DNA from: Phaseolus vulgaris
Lineage: Eukaryota; Streptophyta; Magnoliopsida; Fabales; Fabaceae
Length of the DNA stretch: 64,000 nucleotides
Direction of reading: 5' to 3'
Assembly: GCF_000499845.2 (NCBI RefSeq)
Contig: NC_023756.2
Coordinates: forward strand, 7,525,481-7,589,480
Shown here piece by piece: positions 36,401-48,297 of the stretch (the first letter of the stretch is position 1; each line of letters opens with the position of its first letter). Below the pieces are notes generated by a model. That model saw nothing but the letters and a program-made list of their open reading frames with translations. It made no database searches and was not told the origin of the DNA. Made by a program: the position numbers and the translations under genes.

Positions 36401-39400
36401 AGAGTCTTTCATAATATATAAGTGGGTGCAAACCTCACCTCATTGAGCCGGTTTTATGGGGTTGAGTTAGGCTTAAAGTTCACTTTGTAATATGATATCA
36501 GAGTCATTTCGAGTCTATTATAGGGATTGTTTGTGTTGGGCCTCCGCTATCGGACCACCCATAATATATAGTCTCGCGCACGAGTTGACAGTCTTGAAGG
36601 AGTGTGTTGGAGATCTCACATCGACTAGAGATTAAAGTCTTTCATAGTATATAAGTGGGTACAAACCTCACCTCATTGAGTTGGTTTTATGGGGTTGAGT
36701 TAGACTTAAAGTTCACTTCTTAATACAAATAAATCAGATAAATGAAAACTGATTAACTCAATTTGATTTAGAAAATTGAATTATTATTATTATTAGTTTG
36801 CTTACAGCATGCATGGACTGTGTTAGAGCAGGTTATGTTGATGAGCCGGAAGCAACTTCAGCCACTTTGGTGAATGGATGGTTAAGAACTGGAGATCTTT
36901 GTTATTTTGATAATGATGGTTTCTTGTATGTTGTAGATAGGTTAAAAGAGTTGATCAAATACAAGGGCTACCAGGTAAGATGAGTTTTAATTAAATCACA
37001 TATCTAATTATTAGTAAAAAAAATCATCTTTAGTTGTATCTCTTCTCTTCCAAATCACACTTTCACACACTCTCCCCCTCTTCTTATATTGAATTTTTGT
37101 TTTTACAAGCTTCCTTACTAGTTCGGTACCATTTGAGAAATACATATTATACCCTAAAAGACTTGTGCAATTCAATGTGAATAAATCATTAAGGTAGTGA
37201 TTATCCTCACCTTGAGAAACCATCTTGTCCCTCTTCTCATTCAGCCATTACTACAATAAGTGTAACTTAAAAAGAATCAATCACATATGAATTAATTAAA
37301 AGTTTTCCTCTAAAATTTGTCTTTTACAAATATTAATTACAAATAATATTTATCTTTGTACGATGCAGGTTGCTCCGGCAGAGCTAGAAGAGTTGCTCCT
37401 ATCTCACCCAGACATAACTGATGCTGCTGTTATTCCGTAAGATTTTAATTTTTTAACAGCCAAAACAGTTATTTTTTTTTTCTGTTTTTTAAGGTAAAAA
37501 ATAGAAAAAAATTATATAAATTCTTTATTGAAGACAAAAAAATCTTTTGTTACACTTACTAAATATGAAATATAGTCGAGAGACATTTATCAGTGATCAG
37601 TTGTTAAAACATACAAATATAAAAGAAAAAATAACTCCTTTTAATAATTAAATAATAAATATTCAAAATAAACATCAATTTATATATATATATATAATAC
37701 ATGAAATAGAAACCAACGTTAGATACAAGAAATAATTAGTTGTTGTAGTGACTAAATTAGAGATCATTTTAGAAATTAGAAAAACCTTTGGTTTCTAAAT
37801 TAGTTTCTATTATTGTTAAATAGTAAATTGATATCTAATTTAACTACTAAGGTTTTTCTACCAAATTTAAAAACTATTTAACAATAATAAAAACTAATTT
37901 ATAAACAAAAAATTTTTTAGTCTCTAAATAGTCTCTAATTTAGTTACTATAAGAACTAATTATTTTTTGTCTCTAAAATTAGTTTTTATTTCATAATTTT
38001 CTTGTATTAATATATATATATATATATATATTTACTTAATTTGTAAAATATAAAATAGAAGGTATAAATATAAAAGGAAAACAAACTCCTCCTTTTAAAA
38101 TCAAATAAAAAATATTTGAAAAAACATGAATTATGAATATATCAGTTTATATATATATATTATTTTTAAAAACTTTTTTAATATAAACTAAAATAAATTT
38201 ATCAAAAAATCAGATTATCATAAAATATTATTTTAAAATTTATATAAATTAATTTCAAATTATGGAAAAATCTAGTATAATTTTTATTTTCTTATTTTAA
38301 AAATATTTATAAAAAAATGAACCCAAACGTACTCTAATTAATCAGTTCCCACTCCTCTTCCTAGAAAAGTACCTTATTCCAATCTGATTCTGGTATATTT
38401 TTATGGTTTATCATCATGTTAGTACCACGTGTTATATATTTATATATTGACAAAAAGTAGGTGGAAGAAAAAGGAAATTCAATTGTTTTCTACAATATTA
38501 TTGAATTATTGTACAATTCAATGTCATTCTCCACTACATAATCTTTATTTGTCCTTATAAGAAATGGAATTTTGTTTTCTAGATTTGGACGCTAGTTTTT
38601 TTTTTATATCCAATACTTTTGTCTTCATTTAATTAATCATTTCATTTCTACATATACTATTAGCTTTCTTATTTTTGTCTCTTTTAGAAATCACATATCG
38701 ATAACTTTAAATAGGGCAAATTTTTCTCTTAAAATTTGATTTTATCATAATAAATTAAGTTTAAATCATTTTTTTAATATGATATTAAATTTATTATTCT
38801 AGTGAATTATTAAGTCTATCTTAATATTTGCTGTCAGATTACTCATAAGGATTTAGTCTCACCTATCTAATCATAAAAAAATATATATTAAAAATTTTAT
38901 ATTAACTAAAAATAAGATAATTTATAATACATGTAAGAATAATCTTCTTTTTAAAAAAGTCATACACCTATAAAAAGAGAATAAAACTTAAAAGAATTTC
39001 CTGTACAAACTAAAAGATATACTTTCTAAAAGTTTAGTTTCACAATGAAGATGTAAATGTCTTAGATGTTAAAAATATTGATTAAAAATAATATCAATTT
39101 AAAATATAAAAGAGAAAATAGTTTTCCCTTTAAAAAAAATCATATACATAATAAAAGAGAATAAAACTTAAACTAAAAGATATATTTAAAAAAAAATAAT
39201 AATACTCTGACAATTATATCTTAAAAGACTACAACTATAAAAATTGTTTTATCTCTTCATGAGTCCATAGTTTAGCAAAACTTATTTCTCTTCCGAGTTC
39301 TAATATATATTTTTCTAAAATATAAGAACTAATATAAAATATTAACACAAATATACGGACTAAGGTTTGTTTATAGATCAATTTTTCTTTTTTTTTTAAT

Positions 39401-40662
39401 TTTTTTCTTTTCGAGAAATTTACCTAAAAAATCTTCTTTTATATTGGGAAGATAAAAAAAAAACTAGCAAACAGATTCTGAGAAAGAACTAATAAGTTTG
39501 AGAATGATTAACAGATACCCTGATGATGAAGCAGGCGAAGTGCCCATGGCGTTTGTTGTAAGACAACCTCAAAGTTCTCTTGGCGCCGCAGAAGTTGTCG
39601 ATTTTGTTGCCAAACAGGTCCTTTTCCCTTCTGCATTACTTGCTTTCTTCTGCACATTCAAATTTTAATCTATTAAGATAGATTCTCACAAACTTCCACC
39701 ATTTATGAAAACAATAAATAACAAATGAAAGTGAGTTGGGTACCCTATTTAACACCTGCAATAATACCTGTCAAATCTTATAATGAATTTATTAATCACA
39801 AATGAAACTCACTGATGTATCACCTTAACAATATAATAGAATGACTGTTTATTAAAACAGTAATGATACTTAGGGTTTATTAAAACCCTAACCCTAATAA
39901 TACTTACAACCTAATATATAATTGTGATTAATGATATAAAAAAATATTTTTGTCATTTTATGTAAAAATTGAAATTTAAAAAAAAATTAGACTTAGCAGT
40001 ACAAGAAAATCATGAGATAAAAAACATTTTTTAGATACCAAAATAATTAATTGTAATAGTAACTAAATTAGAGACCATTTTAAAAACTAAATAAAAAATT
40101 GGTTTCTAAATTAGTTTCTATTATTGTTAAATAGTTTTTAAATTGATATCTAATTAGCAACCAAGGTTTTAACTACCAATTATTTAGTATCTAAATTTGG
40201 TCTCTAAAACCTTGGTTGCTAATTAGATATCAATTTAGAAACTATTTAACAATAATAGAAACCAATTTTTTATTTAGTTTCTAAAATGGTCTCTAATTTA
40301 GTTACTATTGCAACTAATTATTTTGGTCTCTAAAAATTGGTTTCTATTTCATGATTTTTTTTAGTAGCAAGTTATTAATATATCACTTCTTTTATTAAAA
40401 TTATTTTTCTGGATAATTTTAAAGGATTAGAGTTTGGAATGTAAAATTTGTTTGAAGGACTAAAATATTATTAAATTAATACACTGAAAAACATATTTAA
40501 GCATTAAATAATTATGGTATAAAAAATGTTTCTACGTTTTGGTTTCAGGTTACACCGTACAAGAAAATAAGGCGTGTAGCATTTGTTGATTCCATACCCA
40601 AGAATGCTTCAGGGAAGATACTAAGAAAGGATCTATGTAAAATTGCACTCTCTAAGTTATAA
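30473..40662 (+). CDS. 4-coumarate:CoA ligase-like, peroxisomal, 547 aa, six exons
   Basis: Acyl-activating enzyme of the ANL superfamily. It should form an acyl-adenylate and then an acyl-CoA, probably from a hydroxycinnamate, fatty acid or jasmonate precursor. Exons 30473-31507, 35885-36065, 36832-36974, 37369-37436, 39515-39617 and 40549-40662 have GT-AG borders and total 1644 nt in frame. Motifs: P-loop [10 protein letters not shown] (residues 207-216), PYFHVYGF (249-256), QGYGLTE (345-351), GELWIKGP (394-401), WLRTGD with catalytic Asp427, the hinge region near [15 protein letters not shown], and [11 protein letters not shown] with the adenylation lysine at 533. The last three residues are SKL, a canonical peroxisomal targeting signal. 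Together these fit the 4CL-like/OPCL1 clade rather than cytosolic 4CL of lignin synthesis; the exact substrate cannot be read. In-frame ATGs at 30482 and 30491 are alternative starts. Confidence 0.93.
31508..35884 (+). other. CoA ligase intron 1, 4.4 kb, AT-rich
   Basis: There is no gene inside. It contains (TA)n at about 34169-34195 and 34588-34604. A fragment of the CACTA-type miniature element (TAAATTTTAAAAATAAAAATAATTAGTC-like, broken) lies near 34605-34690. The contrast with GC-rich exon 1 is strong. Confidence 0.6.
36190..36725 (+). mobile_element. TRIM-like tandem retroelement in CoA ligase intron 2
   Basis: A short LTR-like unit (GTGTTGGAGATCTCA, then TATAAGTGGGT-CAAACCTCACCTCA, ending GTTGAGTTAG-CTTAAAGTTCACTT) occurs at about 36371-36490 and 36603-36722, a period of 232 bp. 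It is followed by a tRNA-Met-type primer site (TGGTATCAGAG at 36246, TGATATCAGAG at 36493) and a short internal part (GCTATCGGACCA, CGCACGAGTTGACAGTCT). The order is LTR end-internal-LTR-internal-LTR. The first unit starts with an inverted piece, TTTTAAGCCTAACTCAT. No coding capacity remains, as expected of terminal-repeat retrotransposons in miniature. Confidence 0.7.
37700..38008. mobile_element. CACTA-type miniature element in CoA ligase intron 4
   Basis: Both arms of the hairpin family are present: ATGAAATAGAAACC on the left, TTGGTTTCTAAATTAGTTTC in the middle, and TTTCATAATTTTCTTGTA on the right. The terminal CACTACAAG is lost on the left and truncated on the right, where a (TA)n tract (38009-38031) follows. 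Intron 4 (37437-39514) has no other feature. Confidence 0.7.
39997..40367. mobile_element. CACTA-type miniature element in CoA ligase intron 5
   Basis: It starts CAGTACAAGAAAATCATGA (one change from CACTACAAG) and ends near TTTCATGATTTTTTTTAGTAG. The arms are nearly perfect inverted repeats around about 40185 (GCAACCAAGGTTTTAACTAC against AAAACCTTGGTTGCTAATTAG). It lies 180 bp before exon 6. The family is the same as at 14301. Confidence 0.85.
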
Positions 40663-40720
40663 TGATTCGTTTTATTTTATTTTTTTCCTAAATGATGCAT
40701 GGTTTTTCATTTTAGTTGAC

Positions 40721-40726
40721 AATAAA
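40721..40726 (+). terminator. Candidate poly(A) signal of the CoA ligase gene
   Basis: AATAAA lies 59 nt after the stop codon in AT-rich DNA. The position suits a plant near-upstream element. Confidence 0.5.
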
Positions 40727-41159
40727 GTGGTTCTTGATTCAGTCATTTGTTCCAAATAATAACAAAAAAGAATAATATTTGTTTGTATTCCATTTGTCTG
40801 TATATGGTTTATATGTAAAGAGCCAGATATTTTTAATGCAACTATTTCTTGCACATGATCAACACCTCCATATGCACATGATCAACACCTGATTTTTATA
40901 TAAAATGATAAAAATATCTTTAAATAAAAAAAAATATAAATATTTTTGAAATTTCTTTTTTAAACATGTTTTTAGATTGAATTTTCAAAACACTTTTATG
41001 AATTTTAGAATTCCTTTTCCATAACACGTTTTTAAAAATATTTGAAATTTATTTTTGAAATATATTTTTCACATTTCAGAACTATATTTTCATAATAAAA
41101 TTTTATTTTAAAATTTCATTTCTGGAATACAGTAATCTATTTCAGATTATTTTTTTTAA
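40727..41159. other. CoA ligase 3' flank
   Basis: AT-rich DNA with no gene seen, ending at the border of the segmental duplication. Confidence 0.5.
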
Positions 41160-42603
41160 AGTTTGAACATAAAAGATAATTTAAAAGAAAAATGTGCATA
41201 TCACAATTTGTAAGGTAGAGGAAGAATTTTTCAATTTTAAAATTGGTTTTGGACCTTGTCAAAATTTGCGTAGTATAGTAAGTTCTCCATCACATAATTT
41301 AGTTACAAAAACTTTTAAAATATGTGGAAGTGAAGACAAATTTAAATATGTTTTCACAATCTTAGAATTATAACCCTTTCAGATAAAAATGGTAAAGAAT
41401 TATTCTTTGCATGATAGCTAGAATTTTAACATAAATGGGTATCTTAAATTATATAATGAAATAAAAGTTTTATAGTCAAGTCATAATATAGTCAACTAAG
41501 AGCTATAGGATTTGTTATTGGGCAGTGATAAGCTTTTCATGTAAAGGTCCAGTGATAAATGTTCGTGATTAAGTCTAACATTATAATTATAAATTAATAA
41601 TTTCATAATATATATATATTTATTTATTACGTGAAAAATTTAGTAAAATTACATCTTTAATAACTTTTTATAAAATATAAATTTAATTCATAGTACTTAC
41701 ATTTTTTAATTTTGCTAATTAAATTATACAATTTTATAAAATGTTAAAATTATTTAGTTTTATTTCATCACTTAAATTTAGAATGTAACATAATTTTAAA
41801 ATAAGTAAATATTCATTTTTAGATATGTCTATAAAAAATTAATTACGTAAAATTTGATGTACATATCATTACGAAACTATTATTAAAATCAATTGTTTGA
41901 AATAAAAAATTATTAAAATTGTAATTTAATTAAATTTTATGTTCTATATAAACTTATTGTCTAATTAAAAATAAATAATTCAATAGTATATCACTTATAT
42001 GACATTAATTAATGACTAGAGTTATAAGATTATTCTGTACAAAATATATATGAACAAAACGGATATCAATAATTTTTTTTTGAGGAAAACCAATATCAAT
42101 AATTTTAGAAATATAACTCTTAACATTATAAAAAAAATAGTATTCGGCATTATGCATATTATACACATATTTTATATATAAGTTAAATAAAGAAAAACAT
42201 ATAGTTGAGTAAAATATATATAAATTTTCAACGATCCAAATATATTTACTCATTTTCGAGTACATTAGAGAATAACAATAGATAAATTATAATAATTAAT
42301 AATATTATTAATTATATTAACAACTCACTTATTACGAATAACTTAAGTTCCGTAATAAATTCAAAAAGATAATTTAGTCCAACTTAATTTTTTTCCATAT
42401 TTATTTTTGGAGGTTAAAAAATTTATTTAAAAATCTCTTTAATTTTTTTGTTTTTTATTTATCATGTTTTAATCTCTTAGTGATTGAGTGTTAAAGAGTT
42501 TATTTATAGATGAACTTCATTTAGTTTTCAAAGAACCTTATTTAAAGTTCATCTTCTAAAGTTTACAACTCAATACAATGACTCGACCCTTTAAAAAATT
42601 TGT

Positions 42604-43099
42604 CAAATGTCAATTTCAGCACATGAAGCAACATACAAATAAGATCGAAATCAAAGATATTGAGTCTCAAACACATGCATCTCAAGTGCTAAGGCACACA
42701 CAATTTTAATTATGATAAGATGCAAGTATTCCTTAAAGTCATGCCTAAGACACCCATGTTGAAAGAAAAGTTAGATATAGAAATAGGGGTGTTGAATATA
42801 GCTAAAATAATGCTTGGAAGATTTTCAAAACTTGTACAATTAGACACTCAAAGGAGGTCATATAAAGGTTTTATAAACGTGATCACAATAGCTTTTCTAA
42901 AAATGTTTTCATAAAAACCTAAGAGAAACAATGTACAAGTAATAAAAAGAGATAATAAACACTTTCAATTTTATACTGGTTTGCCCCAACCTAGGTTATA
43001 TCTAGTTCTCCAATGCAAACTACAAAAGGTTTCACTAAAGAAATAAATGTTTACAAGCATTCTCTTTATCACTTTTGAGTTACTGGAGTACATAAAGCC
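42604..43099. repeat. Repeat X, copy 1 (left of the solo LTR)
   Basis: A block starting CAATTTCAGCACATGAAGCA occurs here, at about 50390-50886 and at about 57113-57603. It contains TATACTGGTTTGCCCCAACC and related words that look like the reverse strand of a Copia-type LTR. It carries a 64-codon frame in two of the three copies, but the frame is broken in the third, so I do not call a gene. Confidence 0.7.
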
Positions 43100-43713
43100 T
43101 GATGAAAACCATTCGGCCTTGAAACTTTTGACGAAGAAGATAGACGAAGATCGAGATTTACTAAAGATATTGTAAAGTATTTTCCTTCTTCTTAACCTTG
43201 TAAAAATTGTATAGAGTAGTTAGGAAGTTACGGGCCTTGTATTTTGGGTCAAAGTAGAGTGTAAAATAGTAAAAGAGGGGTGCAAATAGAAATGTAGGCA
43301 AGGAAGGCATGATACTCCACATGTCTTCTCCTCAATGGAGAGGATTTGCACCAATAAGGTGGTGACACTTGTCACACTCATTTGAGAGGTTTTGAGAGAC
43401 TTTCTCCTATAAATAAGAGCCTCTTGTACATAATTTTTAACTTTGATTTGAGTAATGAAATGTTGTCCAAATGAGACACTTTTACTTGTTCAAATTTCTC
43501 TCTAGAGTTGTCTTCTTGTTAGACAAATTTCTAGAGTCCTTCTAGTAGTGTTGGCCTAACCTCACTTAGATTCACAATAATAATTTTCATCTCTTCCAAA
43601 TTTCTACAATTCTTCATGCTTTCGCAATAGTCTTCATCATCCATAGAAGATATTCAAAGCAAAACAATACGGAAGAAGATCTACAAATGAAGATGCAAAC
43701 TATGATTGCATCA
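43100..43713 (+). mobile_element. Solo LTR, 614 bp, with AAGCC target duplication
   Basis: It starts TGATGAAAACCATTCGG and ends ATGATTGCATCA. AAGCC flanks both sides (43095-43099 and 43714-43718). The paralogous block at 50868-50895 reads CATAAAGCCTTTTAAGG without it, an intact empty site that confirms both borders. A TATA-like CTATAAATAAGAG lies near 43410. No internal region is present, so it is a solo LTR; I cannot assign the family. Confidence 0.9.
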
Positions 43714-44235
43714 AAGCCTTTTAAGGTTGTCCACTAAACTCTTCCTAAGTTTAGCATCAGGTATACAATGCCTCTCCATGCTAATACACAAAGTCTTTAT
43801 ACGATAATACATAAAGCATCTCCAAAATATACAAAACCAAATTTGTGTTTATGAGGTTTCACACTTTGACAAAGAACAAAGCATGTGTCTACCATTCTTT
43901 GCATGCATGTGCTATGTTTTAATTATAGGTAGATTCTTTATTGACATTCATGCTATGTCTAAATTATTATAATATAGAATTTAAAAAATTGTAAATTAAA
44001 ATTACTTATACATTAAAATGAAAATAGTAGTATATATATTTATAATTTAAATACTAAGAATGTAACTATTTAAAATAATGATATTAATGAAATGTGAGGA
44101 AATATATTTTTGATAGTTTTGTTATTTTGATATAAATTACACTAACACAATCTAAATTAAAATTTGATTATGTAATTAAATAAAATTAATAAAACTCATT
44201 TGCTAACTTTGTTTAATAAGCTAAAGACATGAGAC

Positions 44236-44243
44236 TATAAATA
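44236..44243 (+). promoter_or_regulatory. TATA box of RNase copy A (conserved in all copies)
   Basis: TATAAATA lies 45 nt before the ATG in GAGACTATAAATAGAGATCA. The same box and leader (GATCATTTAGCTTATTCATT) recur before copies B-G at about 46225, 48247, 53624, 58788, 60739 and 62753. B reads TATAAATAAAG, and C has GATTATAAATAG. Confidence 0.7.
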
Positions 44244-44287
44244 GAGATCATTTAGCTTATTCATTTTTTTATAAATAATAATTCATA

Positions 44288-44512
44288 ATGAATAATTTTA
44301 CTTTTCTCTTTTTAGTATTTTTCCTATTCCATGGTTCTGCTAAAGGATTTGATTACGGGAAGATAACACAAACTTGGCAACCAAGCTTTTGTCACGAAAG
44401 TCCCTGCATACCAGGAAAAAGAAAACCTAATGAAGTTCACTATTCATGGTCTATGTCATCCACCAACTCCATCCCACAACCAGGAAACTGTAGAAATCAG
44501 ATACTACCTTAT
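44288..44512 (+). pseudogene. RNase T2-like copy A, exon 1 only
   Basis: It encodes a signal peptide (MNNFTFLFLVFFLFHGSAKG) followed by the start of a T2-type secreted ribonuclease (FDYGKITQTW, then FCHESPC). The frame is open for all 75 codons to a good donor (GTAAGG). However, an extra A near 44422 and a missing base near 44453 shift the middle, so the region that should encode the CAS I motif FTIHGLWP reads EVHYSWSMSS; the catalytic histidine is lost. No exon 2 follows; repeat R lies there instead. Sibling copies show the expected motif. Related families are S-RNases and S-like RNases, which cut RNA 3' of bases through two histidines. Confidence 0.75.
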
Positions 44513-44559
44513 GTAAGGTTTGTATTTAAATTTCTTAACATAAAATAATTAATATAAAA

Positions 44560-45260
44560 TTAGTTAACACATATCAGATTCCTATGAAAATTCAATATTA
44601 GCAAGGTTTCCACACACATATAGTAAAATGTCACATGCAAAATTTCTACTTCAACAAATTGTTTGAGAAGGGGTTGAATAGAGTCTACACAAAAATTATA
44701 AATTAAAAGACAAAATAAAAGCATTGTCTAACAAGTAAGGAGAAGAGAAAAGTAAACAAAGACTTATATTGGTTCACCGTACTACTTGGGCTACATCCAA
44801 TCCCACAAACTACTTAAGAGTTTTCACTAACCAAAACAATTTGCAATAATGAGTACACAAACCTCTTTAGATACAACGGGTTTTCACACATCTCCGAAAA
44901 TAACGACTTTCCACACATCTTAAAGAATAATGAGTTTTCACATCTCTCAAGATACAACATGTATTCAGAGTTTTCTTGGTACCCTTCACATTTTTTTTTA
45001 TGAAATTAAAGTTGAAGTCATTTGAACCCAAACTCTTACACCCATCACATTCCTATACATCTCTTTTCACCTCATCCTCTAATTTTTTTTTTATTAACAT
45101 CTGATTTTCTATTTACATTTTCCCCACATGATACATTTTATACTTTCATTCCATCAAAGACATTTTTTTTTGCCTTTTTTCAATTGTATATTAGAAGAAA
45201 AAAATATAGTATTCGTATCCCTTTCGGTTATTTCACCAAACATTGATACGTGTTGTTACA
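44560..45260. repeat. Repeat R, copy 1 of 5
   Basis: A block starting near GATTCCTATGAAAATT and holding TTTGAGAAGGGGTTGAAT, ATTGGTTCACC and AATCCCGCAAACTACTTAAG-like words follows exon 1 in copies A, B, E and F and precedes copy D. Other copies lie at about 46560-47230, 51940-52630, 59080-59745 and 61070-61750. The GGGGTTGAA and TTGGTTCACC words resemble the reverse strand of a Copia LTR. About 1.3 kb of further shared DNA then leads into the next RNase promoter. Confidence 0.75.
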
Positions 45261-46277
45261 TTTAATAGGATTAAAATAATAACACCTCATGTATGTTATC
45301 AATAATGTGTATTCTATACAAATAAAATATATAACTTTAAAATTATAGGTGGATAGAAATTGTTCATCGACTATAAAATAGAAAATGACTTAGTGCATCA
45401 AATAATGATTCATGTGTACATACACTAAATTTTAAAAGCTTTTAAAAAATAGAAAAAGATAAAATTTTATGAAAGTAGAGAAAAATTAGATAAATTAATC
45501 ACTATTATAATAATTTATATATACATTACAATATATATACTGGACAGTTTCTTATACTCACTTTTGTTCGGTTATGCTTTGAAGGATCTTCAATTATCCG
45601 ATTTGTTTATAACCAAAATATCATGAAGAATCATCAATAATTATAGTAAAAAGGAGTCATAATAACTAATAAGGTGAGACGGATAAAAAATATAATCTCT
45701 TAATATTAATGTTAAATAATATATTTGATTAAATGCAAATATACTCAATATTATAATTTTATTTTTTATTGGTATGAATTTAATGTTTTTTGTGTTCTAA
45801 ATTAAGTCTTCAATACTTTGTAATTCCAATTATTACTTATTGTTTCACTCTTTGACAAAGAACAAAGCATGTGTCTATCATTCTTTGCAAGCATGTGCTA
45901 TGTTTAAATTATAGGTAGATTCTTTATTGACATTCATGCTATGTCTAAATTATTTTAATAGAGAATTTAAAAAATTGTAAGTTAAAATTATGTATACTTT
46001 AAAATGAAAATAATATTATATATATATATTTATAATTTAATTACTAAGAATGTAACGATTTAAAATAATGATATTAATGAAATGTGAGGAAATATCATTT
46101 TTGATAGTTTTGTTATTTTGATATAAATTACACTAACACGACCTAAATTAAAATTTGATTGTGTAATTAAACAAAATTAATAAAACTCATTTGCTAACTT
46201 TGTTTAATTAGCTAAAGATATGAGACTATAAATAAAGATCATTTAGCTTATTCATTCTTCATAAATATTCATTCATA
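45261..46277 (+). other. Shared spacer and promoter block before copy B
   Basis: No gene is seen. The same block (TTTAATGTTTTTTGTGTTCT, then ACAAAGCATGTGTCTATCAT, then TTTGCTAACTTTGTTTAAT) precedes copies B, C, D, F and G, and its last 400 bp also precede A and E. A (TA)n tract of variable length sits at about 46018-46030. Confidence 0.6.
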
Positions 46278-46503
46278 ATGAATAACTTTACTTTTTTCTT
46301 TTTAGTAATTTTCCTATTCCATTGGTTCTGCTAAAGGATTTGATTATTGGAAGATAACACAAACTTGACCACCAGACTTCTGTCACAAAAGTCCTTGCAC
46401 ACCAGGAAAAGAAAACCTAATGAAGTTCACTATTCATGGTCTATGGCCATCCACCTACTCCATCCCACGATTAGGAAACGATAGATATCAGACACTACCT
46501 CAT
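46278..46503 (+). pseudogene. RNase T2-like copy B, exon 1 only
   Basis: Same start as copy A. An extra T in CCATTGGTT (near 46321) shifts the frame inside the signal peptide and soon gives TAA. A further TGA replaces the Trp of TQTW-P (near 46367). The CAS I coding words (TTCACTATTCATGGTCTATGG) are still intact at nucleotide level. No exon 2 follows. Confidence 0.8.
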
Positions 46504-46559
46504 GTAAGGTTTGTATTTAAATTTCTTAACATAAAATAATTAATATAATAAAATTAGTT

Positions 46560-47230
46560 AATACATATCAGATTCCTATGAAAATTTCAATATTAGCAAG
46601 ATTTCCACACACATATAGTAAAATGTCACATGCAAAATTTCTACTTCAACAAATTGTTTGAGAAGGGGTTGAATGAAGTCTACACGCAAATTATAAATTA
46701 AAAGACAATGTAAAAGCATTGTCTAGCAAGTAAAGAAAAGAGAAAAGTAAACACAAATTTATATTGGTTCACCCTACTACTTGGTTTACATCCAATCCCG
46801 TAAACTACTTAAGACTTTTCACTAACCAAAACATTTGGCAATAATGAGTACACGTACCTCTTTAGATACAAACGGTTTTTCACACATCTCCGAAAATAAC
46901 GACTTTTCACACCTTTTCATGAATAACAAGTTTTCACATCTCTCTAGATACAACATGTATCCAGAGTTTTCTAGGTACCCTTCACATTTTTTTTATGAAA
47001 TTAAAGTTGAAGTCATCTAAACCTAAACTCTTACACCCATCACATTCCTATACTTCCCTTTTCACCTCATCCTCTAATTTTTTTTTTTTATTAACATCTG
47101 ATTTCCTATTTACATTTTGCCCACATGATACATTTTATATTTTCATTCCACCAAACATTTTTTTTTTGCCTTTTTTCAATTGTATATTAGATGAAAAAAT
47201 CTATTAGTCGTATCCCGTTCAGTTATTTCA
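46560..47230. repeat. Repeat R, copy 2
   Basis: It follows exon 1 of copy B and precedes copy C. Open frames here are not genes; they recur only because the block recurs. Confidence 0.7.
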
Positions 47231-48297
47231 CCTAATATTGATATGTGGTGTTACATTTAATAAGATTTAAATAATAACACCTCATGTATGTTATCAATAA
47301 TGTGTATGAGTTCTATACAAATAAAATATATAAATTTAAAATTATAGGTGGATAGAAATTGTCCATCGACTATAAAATAGAAAATGACTTAGTGCATCAA
47401 ATAATGATTCATGTGTACATAGACTAAAATTTAAAAGCTTTTAAAAAATAGAAAAAGATAAAATTTTATGAAAGTAGAGGAAAATTAGATAAATTAATCA
47501 CTATTACAATAATTTGTATATACATTACAATACTCACTTTTGTTCTATACTGGACAATTTCTTATACTCACTTTTGTTCGGTTGTGCTTTGAATGATCTA
47601 CAATTATCATACTTGTTTATAATCAAAATATCATGAAGAATCATCAATAATTATAGTAAAAAAGGAGTCATGATAACTAATAATGTGAGACGGATAAAAA
47701 AAATAATCTCTTAATATTAATGTTAAATAATATATTTGATTAAATGTAATTATACTCAATATTATAATTTTATTTTTATTGGTATGAATTTAATGTTTTT
47801 TGTGTTCTAAATTAAGTCTTCAATACTTTGTAATTCCAATTATTACTTATTGTTTCACTCTTTGACAAATAACAAAGCATGTGTCTATCATTCTTTGCAT
47901 GCATGTGCTATGTTTAAATTATAGGTAGATTCTTTATTGACATTCATGTTATGTCTTAGTTATTTTAATAGAGAATTTTAAAAATTGTAAGTTAAAATTA
48001 TTTATACTTTAAAATGAAAATAATAATAATAATATATATATATATATATTTGTAATTTAAATTATAAGAATGTAACCATTTAAAATAATGATATTAATGA
48101 AATGTGAGAAAATATCATTTTTTATAGTTTTGTTATTTTGATATAAATTACACTGACACGATCTAAATTAAAATTTGATTGTGTAATTAAACAAAATTAA
48201 TAAAACTCATTTGCTAACTTTGTTTAATTAGCTAAAGACATGAGATTATAAATAGAGATCATTTAGCTTATTCATTCTTCATAAATATTCATTCATA

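Noticed and set aside
36246..36503. Possible tRNA-Met gene fragments
   Set aside because: The TGGTATCAGAG words are primer-binding sites next to LTR-like units; no cloverleaf can be formed.
42720..42914. 64-codon open frame, nearly identical at 57224-57418
   Set aside because: It lies inside repeat X, the third copy (about 50502) is frameshifted by an extra G, and no family is recognised. Its presence twice is explained by the segmental duplication.
45022..47207. Frames of 60-74 codons after RNase copies A and B
   Set aside because: They fall in repeat R, which recurs five times with frame breaks. It resembles LTR sequence, not a gene.
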